From Desulfobulbaceae bacterium (GTDB lineage: Bacteria; Desulfobacterota; Desulfobulbia; Desulfobulbales; Desulfobulbaceae): a stretch of DNA of 6,215 nt. Every line of letters starts with the position of its first letter. The first letter of the stretch is position 1. The stretch lies in the NCBI GenBank assembly GCA_030633145.1, contig DAOVTM010000243.1, positions 1-6,215 of the forward strand, written 5' to 3'. Positions 1-4,774 of the stretch are shown here, piece by piece. The translations under genes and the position numbers were made by a program. The notes below the pieces were generated by a model. The model saw only the letters and a program-made list of their open reading frames with translations. It was not told the DNA's origin and did not search any database.

Positions 1-358
1 CTATCATAAGGGAGATACCTTCTCCTTTTCTATCTCCGAAAACCACTATCCCTGCCTTACCCTCTTTAGTCTGGAACCAGACGGCAAGGTGACCTTATTG
101 TATCCGCTCAAAGACGACGGGTTTAATGATCCGTTCCAGCCAGAATCCTTTCCCTTTACCCTGCCCCTGCAAATAACCGAACCGCACGGGGTAGAACATC
201 TGGTGGCCATTGTCTCGGCGCAACCACTCACCGGCTTGCATACCCTGCTGACCGGGAGCTGCACAGGCTCGTCCCTGGTGCTGGAGAAATATATCCGCAG
301 GTTGTACCTGAACGATTCCAGCCAGTCCGGAGTCTTTGGTATGTATAGCAGCCCCTGA
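1..358 (+). CDS. DUF4384-type protein, C-terminal fragment (5' end outside window)
   Basis: The reading frame is open from base 2 to a TGA at 356-358, giving 118 visible residues; the start lies upstream of the window. The visible part begins with a KGDTFSFSIS strand, followed by HYPCLTLFSLEPDGKVTLLYP. That is the DUF4384 pattern seen in the other DUF4384 gene of this window: a turn containing GD, then a strand of the type 'YL.iF.l...G.v..lyP'. The later stretch LVAIVSAQPL matches the 'vm.va.l.s..P' strand that closes such domains. DUF4384 domains are beta-sandwich modules often found in secreted proteins or next to caspases and serine/threonine kinases; their biochemical role is not settled. 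The last ~35 residues are an extra tail with no motif I recognise. The next gene starts 63 nt downstream on the same strand, so they may be cotranscribed. What precedes this domain (kinase, caspase or signal peptide) cannot be seen. Family assignment is from pattern recognition only. Confidence 0.7.
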   Translation, partial: YHKGDTFSFSISENHYPCLTLFSLEPDGKVTLLYPLKDDGFNDPFQPESFPFTLPLQITEPHGVEHLVAIVSAQPLTGLHTLLTGSCTGSSLVLEKYIRRLYLNDSSQSGVFGMYSSP

Positions 359-421
359 ATGTCCGGGTTGTTTTCCGGGCCGATACGAGGCAAAAATCAA
401 TAACAGATCAGGAACCACAAC

Positions 422-1261
422 ATGAAAAAATGCTTGATTCTTATAGCTTGCGTACTTGGCTTTTCTGTATCGGCGGACGGATCTCCGGTGCTGGAATGGG
501 AGTCTCTGGATGGTATGTCACCTGCTGGCGGCGGTAGTACTTGGACAGAGTCGACTACGGGTATGGAATTTGTCTGGATTAAGGGAGGTTGTTTTCAGAT
601 GGGCAGTCCGGTTTCCGAGCCGGATCGGGGTAGTGATGAGCAGCAGCATGAGGTGTGTGTGGATGGTTTTTATCTTGGTAAGTATGAGGTGACTCAGGGT
701 GAGTGGCAAAAAGTAATGGGAAGCAATCCATCAAGATTTAAAAACGATGTTCGTTATCCAGTGGAACAGGTTTCATGGCACGATGCCAAAACCTTTGCCG
801 ACAAGCTGTCAACCAGTTCCGGCAAATATCGTCTGCCCACAGAGGCAGAGTGGGAGTATGCGGCTCGAGCCGGAACCACGACACCTTTTTCTTTTGGCCG
901 CACGATTTCTCCAAATCAGGCAAATTATGATGGTAATTATATTTATAATGGCGGCTCAAAGGGTAGTTATCGGAAAAAGACAACCAAAGTGGGTAGTTTT
1001 CCTGCTAATCATTGGGGATTGCATGATATGCACGGTAATGTTTGGGAATGGTGTTCAGATTGGTATGATGCGGATTATTATTCTTCCAGTCCACGGAATA
1101 ATCCACAGGGTGCGTCGTCGGGTTCCCATCGCGTGGTGCGCGGCGGTAGCTGGTACAACAACCCGGCGTTCGTGCGCTCGGCCCTCCGTAGCTGGAACGG
1201 GCCCGGCGACCGTATCAACTACCTGGGGTTCCGGCTGGCTTTTGTTGAGGGCAGCAGGTAA
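422..1261 (+). CDS. Secreted SUMF1/FGE-fold protein, probable DGR variable protein
   Basis: 279 residues. A CAGGA ribosome site at 409-413 lies 8 nt before ATG 422. Residues 1-19 form a signal peptide, likely cut after SVSA; LIAC at 7-10 resembles a lipobox but lies too close to the N-terminus. Residues 48-274 are a full FGE-sulfatase (SUMF1) domain: MEFVWIKGGCFQMGS at 48-62, YEVTQGEW at 88-95, YRLPTEAEWEYAARAG at 136-151, HGNVWEWCSDWY at 204-215, RGGSW at 240-244 and LGFRLA at 268-273. This C-type-lectin fold includes true formylglycine-generating enzymes and many DGR-diversified binding proteins. The two active-site cysteines of true FGEs, which lie between GGS and GFR, are absent here (YNNPAFVRSALRSWNG), so enzymatic activity is unlikely. 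That same segment carries the DGR signature described under the variable-region entry. Inferred role: an envelope or surface binding protein with a hypervariable face. The body of the gene is AT-rich with many T-ending codons, unlike its GC-rich 3' end. Confidence 0.93.
   Translation: MKKCLILIACVLGFSVSADGSPVLEWESLDGMSPAGGGSTWTESTTGMEFVWIKGGCFQMGSPVSEPDRGSDEQQHEVCVDGFYLGKYEVTQGEWQKVMGSNPSRFKNDVRYPVEQVSWHDAKTFADKLSTSSGKYRLPTEAEWEYAARAGTTTPFSFGRTISPNQANYDGNYIYNGGSKGSYRKKTTKVGSFPANHWGLHDMHGNVWEWCSDWYDADYYSSSPRNNPQGASSGSHRVVRGGSWYNNPAFVRSALRSWNGPGDRINYLGFRLAFVEGSR
1112..1243 (+). other. Putative DGR variable region (VR) at the 3' end of the FGE-fold gene
   Basis: The end of the gene changes abruptly in composition: my hand count gives 69/180 GC at 901-1080 and 77/111 GC at 1130-1240. 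Positions expected to be variable in DGR-diversified FGE-fold proteins are Y245, N246, N247, F250, L255, S257, N259, G262, D263, I265, N266 and Y267. Their codons are TAC, AAC, AAC, TTC, CTC, AGC, AAC, GGC, GAC, ATC, AAC and TAC: all NNC, which is what adenine-specific mutagenesis of AAC template codons produces. W258 (TGG) and G260 (GGG) could derive from AGG. In contrast, the gene body mostly uses AAT and TAT. The framework between them (RGGSW, P248, R252-S253-A254, R256, P261, R264, LGFRLA) is the usual conserved scaffold. The right edge, around CTGGGGTTCCGGCTGGCT, would hold the initiation-of-mutagenic-homology site. Both borders are approximate because the template repeat is not in the window. 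Confidence 0.8.
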
Positions 1262-1270
1262 AGCAGCGAG

Positions 1271-1301
1271 TAGATTGCATGAGGGACGAATAAGCAATCT
1301 A
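1271..1301 (+). repeat. Inverted repeat / hairpin just downstream of the VR
   Basis: TAGATTGC at 1271-1278 is perfectly complementary to GCAATCTA at 1294-1301, giving an 8-bp stem with a 15-nt loop. It begins 9 nt after the FGE-fold stop codon and about 28 nt after the inferred VR end. No T-run follows, so it is a poor intrinsic terminator. In the Bordetella phage DGR, an 8-bp-stem hairpin or cruciform right after the VR serves target recognition. The position here is comparable but the loop is much longer than the 4 nt of that example, so a role in retrohoming is only a suggestion. Confidence 0.4.
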
Positions 1302-1364
1302 AATTGAGTCGAGTCAGGCGACTATTTTAGAAAAACAATGTTACATAGATCAAAGTTTATAGCA

Positions 1365-1390
1365 GGGCGAAGCCCAAAATTTTTTTTGGG
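1365..1390 (+). terminator. Possible intrinsic terminator with T8 run
   Basis: GGGC (1365-1368), a GAA loop and GCCC (1372-1375) form a small GC-only hairpin, followed by AAAA and eight T residues (1380-1387). An overlapping alternative pairs CCCAAAA (1373-1379) with TTTTGGG (1384-1390) around a TTTT loop. It lies about 100 nt after the FGE-fold gene and before the next reading frame, a sensible place to end that transcript. The 4-bp stem is short and the A-run separates it from the T-run, so strength is uncertain. Confidence 0.4.
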
Positions 1391-1425
1391 AGAAACAACA
1401 TCAACCATCAGATAACGAATAACCA

Positions 1426-1665
1426 ATGACAATACAATTTAAAATTTTTCGTCTTCCATCAAATAACAACAGTGAGGAAGAAGCAGCATTAAACAAATTC
1501 CTGCGCAGTGTAACCCAGCTCACGGTTCACCGTGATTTTATTGCGACAAACTATCATTCCTACACTGTTTTTACAGTGGAGTATTTTGAAAATGGCGAAA
1601 AGAGATTTTCTCGTTCCCTCGCTCCAGCGTGGAAACGGCATTGCGCCACTCCGGCAACGGTATAA
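1426..1665 (+). pseudogene. Truncated DGR accessory gene (N-terminal domain of the HRDC-type accessory protein)
   Basis: 79 codons from ATG 1426 to TAA 1663-1665. Residues 1-62 resemble, from memory, the N-terminal domain of the small accessory proteins carrying an HRDC domain in many bacterial DGR cassettes: a start of the type 'fkiF.iP', then EEEAALNKFLRS (17-28), LTVHRDFI (32-39) and YTVFTVEYFENG (46-57). Intact members are usually around 120-150 residues, with a C-terminal HRDC domain thought to bind nucleic acid. Here the HRDC part is missing. From residue 63 (base 1612) the frame reads through a REP-like palindrome and ends after 17 unrelated residues. No convincing Shine-Dalgarno sequence precedes the ATG. 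It lies 164 nt after a gene with a DGR-type variable region, the usual place for an accessory gene. It could be a decayed remnant, or less likely a short functional protein. The identification needs a profile search. Confidence 0.6.
1612..1637. repeat. REP-like imperfect palindrome
   Basis: CGTTCCCTCGCT (1612-1623), CC, AGCGTGGAAACG (1626-1637): arms complementary at 10 of 12 positions around a 2-nt loop. It resembles a dispersed intergenic palindrome, CGTTCCCACGCT-CC-AGCGTGGGAACG, that I recall from many proteobacterial and Desulfobacterota genomes. It starts exactly where similarity of the preceding reading frame to the DGR accessory domain ends, so its insertion, or recombination at it, may have truncated that gene. 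Copy number cannot be judged from one window. Confidence 0.55.
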
Positions 1666-1676
1666 TGAACCCGGAG
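1649..1676. repeat. Short inverted repeat CTCCGG/CCGGAG
   Basis: CTCCGG at 1649-1654 pairs with CCGGAG at 1671-1676 across a 16-nt loop containing TATAAT. It may be the far part of the same repeat element as the palindrome at 1612-1637, or an operator-like structure around the -10 box. Six base pairs can occur by chance. Confidence 0.25.
1661..1666 (+). promoter_or_regulatory. Possible -10 box (TATAAT) for the caspase/DUF4384 unit
   Basis: A perfect TATAAT lies 108 nt before the chosen caspase start. At 17-nt spacing the -35 position (1638-1643) reads GCATTG, a poor match to TTGACA; TTGCGC at 1641 would leave only 14 nt. The site overlaps the stop of the truncated accessory gene, so if used it would give a leader of about 100 nt. 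Support is the -10 match and location only. Confidence 0.3.
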
Positions 1677-1774
1677 AGAGTAATAACAATACCACCAAGA
1701 CGTAAGAGCGTGAAAACAGTGCTACTCGAACCAAGGCAAGGGTGGCGGAAAAAATTATAAACAAAGGTTCCAGT
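1666..1774. other. Leader region before the caspase gene
   Basis: About 110 nt between the truncated accessory frame and the caspase start. No gene or strong structure is visible. A weak AAAGG ribosome site is present about 8 nt before ATG 1775, and the region becomes A-rich just upstream of it. Confidence 0.4.
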
Positions 1775-3313
1775 ATGCACAAAAAAATACTCCTTCTCAC
1801 ATTCATTATAGTCCTGCTTGTCCCCCTGGCAGGTCATTGCACAACAGATACCTGCATAGGAGGAACAGCCCTGGCCAAACGGGGCATGGAGTTGTTTGAC
1901 AAAGACAGGGAACAGGGGCTGGCAGCCCTGATCCAGGGAGCCAGGCTCTGTCCAGATCACTCAGCCATCAACTACAACCTCGGGTTAGCCCAGTATCAAT
2001 ACGGCAGTATCAGTGCCGCCTTTGCTACCTGGAATGGTCTGCTGGCAAAAGGGGGTGACAGCCGCAACCTGTATGCCAACGCCTCCTGGGCAGCCTTTCG
2101 GCTCAAGCAATTTGAGAATTCCCTGGTTATTGCCCGGAAAGGGCTGGCAAAGTATAGTGATGATCCAAATCTACTCGATACGGTTGTCCAGGTGTTGTTT
2201 GGCCAAGGGGAGTTTCAGGAGGCGTACGAGTTCCTGACTCGGTCAACCGGTGATACCATGCCGTTGCTCCGTACCCAGGCCGCTGCATATACTGCGGCTG
2301 CTGTCCAGCAGCGTTTCAAGGGAAATGATCGTGACGGTGCCTTGCAGGAGGCGGTTCTTCTGGTTCAGGCATTTCCTGGAGAACAGGCTTTTGTCCGGGT
2401 TCAGGAAAATATCTTGAAGGCTATGTACTCTTCCACTCCCCTGCCGACCATTGACCTGCCTGAGGATAACGCCTCGGGTCACTTTGTGTCGGTCAACGAT
2501 GCCAGCCTGGACAGAGCCATCCATGACCTCGGCACTCCAGACTCTGCAATACAGCGCGGTAATGGGTATGCCCTGATCATCGGGGTGAGCCGGTACCGCA
2601 ATATCAAGGGACCCGTCTATGCGGCTCGGGATGCCCGTCTTGTCCATGAGCTGCTCTGGCGGCGGGGACGGTTCAAAAACGACCAGGGCCATGTTCGACT
2701 GCTTGTTGACAATCAGGCAGACAATTCCCGGATTTCCGACGGCCTGAACTGGCTCCTGGAAAAGGCCCGGCTTGATCCAGATGCCTGGATCTTCTTCTAT
2801 TTCAGCGGTCATGGCGCGCCGGTGATCCAGCCAGGTAAAGCAAAGGTCACGGATGGCCTGCTCCTGCCCCATGATGTCCCCGGAGTGAGCATTAGCAACC
2901 GTACCGCCCTGTCAGTAAACTGGCTGCGCGACCGCTTTTCCGAACTGAAAAATGAACAGGTTATCGCAGTGGTAGATGCCTGTTTCACCGGTGAAGGCCG
3001 TTCGCACAGCTCCTATAAGGGTGCCTACCTGGTGCCTGAATTACCGTCAAAAAAAGGCAAACCATTTATGGTGGCAGCAGGGCAGACCGCAGCCGAGGAA
3101 TTTATTCCCGGCAGGCAGGGGGCGTTCACCTATTTTCTCCTTGAGGCCATGCTGGGCAGGGGCAATGACGCAAACCAGGACGGCTGGATTGACAGCCGGG
3201 AGGCATTTGACCATGCCAGAACCCGTCTTACCGATCTCGGCAGGAGCCAGGATCCACGCTTTTCTCCTGCGGGCGCAGTGCCGCTGGTTCGATTGACGGA
3301 TGCTGAAAATTGA
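1775..3313 (+). CDS. Secreted TPR-caspase (peptidase C14 family)
   Basis: 512 residues from ATG 1775. An in-frame GTG at 1742 would add 11 polar residues before the signal peptide, so I prefer 1775. Residues 1-24 are a signal peptide (MHKK, then a leucine/isoleucine core to GHCTT). Residues ~30-165 are helical and TPR-like, with pairs such as AINYNLGLAQYQYG and FENSLVIARKGLAKY, likely for protein contacts. Residues 264-490 are a caspase-like C14 domain: GYALIIGVSRY opens the fold, H346 in FYFSGHGA and C403 in VVDACFTGEGR are the expected catalytic dyad, and both are intact. Residues 465-476 (DANQDGWIDSRE) fit the EF-hand loop consensus (D1, N3, D5, G6, I8, E12). Similar Asp/Gly loops occur in other prokaryotic caspases and may bind Ca2+, as some metacaspases need. 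Substrate is unknown. The DUF4384 gene follows 25 nt later, a recurrent caspase/DUF4384 pairing, so they are probably one operon acting outside the cytoplasm. Confidence 0.93.
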   Translation: MHKKILLLTFIIVLLVPLAGHCTTDTCIGGTALAKRGMELFDKDREQGLAALIQGARLCPDHSAINYNLGLAQYQYGSISAAFATWNGLLAKGGDSRNLYANASWAAFRLKQFENSLVIARKGLAKYSDDPNLLDTVVQVLFGQGEFQEAYEFLTRSTGDTMPLLRTQAAAYTAAAVQQRFKGNDRDGALQEAVLLVQAFPGEQAFVRVQENILKAMYSSTPLPTIDLPEDNASGHFVSVNDASLDRAIHDLGTPDSAIQRGNGYALIIGVSRYRNIKGPVYAARDARLVHELLWRRGRFKNDQGHVRLLVDNQADNSRISDGLNWLLEKARLDPDAWIFFYFSGHGAPVIQPGKAKVTDGLLLPHDVPGVSISNRTALSVNWLRDRFSELKNEQVIAVVDACFTGEGRSHSSYKGAYLVPELPSKKGKPFMVAAGQTAAEEFIPGRQGAFTYFLLEAMLGRGNDANQDGWIDSREAFDHARTRLTDLGRSQDPRFSPAGAVPLVRLTDAEN

Positions 3314-3338
3314 ATATCTTTAAACACAGGGACTGATC

Positions 3339-4766
3339 ATGCGATGTTTTTTGTTAAAGGGGTTTATTGTAACCGCTGTTTGTCTGCTGCTGACTCTTCG
3401 GGTTATGGCTGCCCAGCCAATGATACAGCATGAAGGCCCGCTTGCGGACGGTGATTTCAAGGTCTTGTTTACGCCTGTTCACGGGCTTAAACATCCTGTC
3501 AACCAGGATATTCACTTTACGGTCAGAGCCAATCAACCCTTTTATTTGCAGCTGTTTGCCCGGAACAGTGACGGCAGGCTGCTGCCCATTCTCCGCCAGG
3601 ACGGAACAGCCCCCCGCAAATACCAGGCAAATACGGAATTCAGGATACCTGACAGCCGCAGCCATTTTCAAACAGCCTGTCCCGGCAGTCAGAAGGTACT
3701 CATGGTTGCCTCTCCCAGTCCGCTGCCTGCGGAAAAGGGCGAATCCGCTCCTCCTGCTCTGACAACCAGGGGTGCCTACCTTGTTGAAGAGCAGGCTGCC
3801 CGGGTGGAGCAAGAGATTGAGCTGGAGATCACCGCTATAAAGACGGTACAGGTGGCTCTTTACGCTCCTCAAAGCCGTTACAGGCTGGGCGAGTATATTC
3901 CTGTTACCGTGACCGCCCCGGCCAACGGTTTTGTCAATATCTGGCTAGTCAACCCGGACAAGAGTGATGCTTTTCTTGGCCGCCGACAGGTACAAGCCAA
4001 CAGAAAACTCACCCTAACCTTCAGGGCTGACCCGCCGGTCGGAACCCATAGGATTGTGGCTCGGTATGACCAGTCCATTTCCGGTAATACCTCGGCTCCT
4101 TCCCTGGCAGCAGCCGGCTATGGGAAATGTCAGGGAGCGGACGGATTCAGTGAGTTGATTCTTGAGATAGAAGCGGAGATGGGGGAAAAAGATGCTCCCA
4201 GGGGGGTTGCCAGAGTAACGGACAGCAATCAACAACAGAACAGACGACTGTCTTCTGTTCAGCCCGCAGCAAAGCTGAACAACGATCAGGGAAGTGTTAC
4301 GATGTGGAATGATTTGCGCAACCTGATTGATAGTGCGCCGCATCTCCTGACCCTTACCCTGAACAGGCAACGCTATACTGTGGGAGATCAACTCATGGTG
4401 AACTGCAGGGTTGACCGTCCGGGGTATCTTAACATTTTCAGCCTGAGCAAAAGCGCAACAGAGGCGGTGCTTATTTTTCCCAACAGCTTTCAACGCAATA
4501 ACCGGATAGAGGCTGACAAAACTGTCAGGGTTCCCTCCAGAGGCGCATCTTTCAGGCTGACAGCCAGGCCGCCCCTGGGGGAGGTCATGGTCGCAGCCCT
4601 GCTGACGGAACAACCCATGGATCTGCGCAGAGACAATATTAAGAGCGTTAATCAGTTGTTTGCCGCCCTGCAGCCGTCAGCCATGCGCAGCCTGACCCTG
4701 GTGGATGGCTTTGCCTCTTTGCTGGCTGGTGGACGGGTGATGAGTGAGATTCAAAGAGAACCGTAG
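3339..4766 (+). CDS. Secreted protein with three DUF4384-like modules
   Basis: 475 residues. AGGGA at 3328-3332 lies 6 nt before ATG 3339, and the caspase stop is 25 nt upstream, so translation is probably coupled within one operon. Residues 1-25 are a signal peptide, likely cut after VMAA. Three related beta-rich units follow. Unit 1 (~39-130) contains NQDIHFTVRANQPFYLQLF. Unit 2 (~172-245) starts VALYAPQSRYRLGEYIPVTV and continues NGFVNIWLVNPDKSDAFLG. Unit 3 (~336-425) starts LTLTLNRQRYTVGDQLMVNC and continues PGYLNIFSLSKS, IFPNSFQRNN and GEVMVAALLTEQP. Each repeats the DUF4384 order: strand, 'y.vGd.i.v.v', hydrophobic strand with F/W, then a closing 'vm.va' strand. Unit 3 is closest to the usual domain; units 1 and 2 are more diverged. 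No enzymatic motif is visible. Likely a periplasmic binding or scaffold partner of the caspase (inference from adjacency). Confidence 0.85.
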   Translation: MRCFLLKGFIVTAVCLLLTLRVMAAQPMIQHEGPLADGDFKVLFTPVHGLKHPVNQDIHFTVRANQPFYLQLFARNSDGRLLPILRQDGTAPRKYQANTEFRIPDSRSHFQTACPGSQKVLMVASPSPLPAEKGESAPPALTTRGAYLVEEQAARVEQEIELEITAIKTVQVALYAPQSRYRLGEYIPVTVTAPANGFVNIWLVNPDKSDAFLGRRQVQANRKLTLTFRADPPVGTHRIVARYDQSISGNTSAPSLAAAGYGKCQGADGFSELILEIEAEMGEKDAPRGVARVTDSNQQQNRRLSSVQPAAKLNNDQGSVTMWNDLRNLIDSAPHLLTLTLNRQRYTVGDQLMVNCRVDRPGYLNIFSLSKSATEAVLIFPNSFQRNNRIEADKTVRVPSRGASFRLTARPPLGEVMVAALLTEQPMDLRRDNIKSVNQLFAALQPSAMRSLTLVDGFASLLAGGRVMSEIQREP

Positions 4767-4774
4767 GCCAATAC

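Larger units (their letters stand above)
1262..1425. other. Non-coding interval after the FGE-fold gene
   Basis: AT-rich spacer without a credible gene. It holds the 8-bp inverted repeat at 1271-1301, a weak 5-bp pairing AGTCG/CGACT (1307-1311 with 1319-1323), and the GGGC-GAA-GCCC plus T8 element. I looked here for a copy of the 3' end of the FGE-fold gene, which would be a DGR template repeat, on both strands and saw none. Confidence 0.5.

Noticed and set aside
362..380. CCGGG...CCGGG in the gap before the FGE-fold gene as a terminator
   Set aside because: Mainly a direct repeat; only 4 bp can pair, no T-run follows, and the next gene is close enough for read-through.
422..1261. Annotation as an active formylglycine-generating enzyme (sulfatase-modifying factor)
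   Set aside because: No cysteines remain in the active-site segment and the segment carries a DGR diversification pattern; only the fold is shared.
747..1307. Second + strand frame within the FGE-fold gene (186 codons)
   Set aside because: Lies in another frame of a clearly conserved gene; its sequence is rich in Met, Ile and Arg without domain pattern.
1742..1774. GTG at 1742 as start of the caspase
   Set aside because: It would put 11 polar residues before a typical signal peptide; ATG 1775 begins directly with MHKK and the hydrophobic core.
1262..1774. DGR template repeat in the intergenic region
   Set aside because: No stretch resembles the GC-rich RGGSW-LGFRLA coding segment with A-rich codons on either strand.
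2243..2872. 209-codon frame opposite the caspase gene
   Set aside because: Antisense shadow of conserved caspase coding sequence, without signal peptide, ribosome site or recognisable motif.
4014..4613. 199-codon frame opposite the DUF4384 gene
   Set aside because: Antisense shadow; the + strand frame has a signal peptide, ribosome site and domain repeats.
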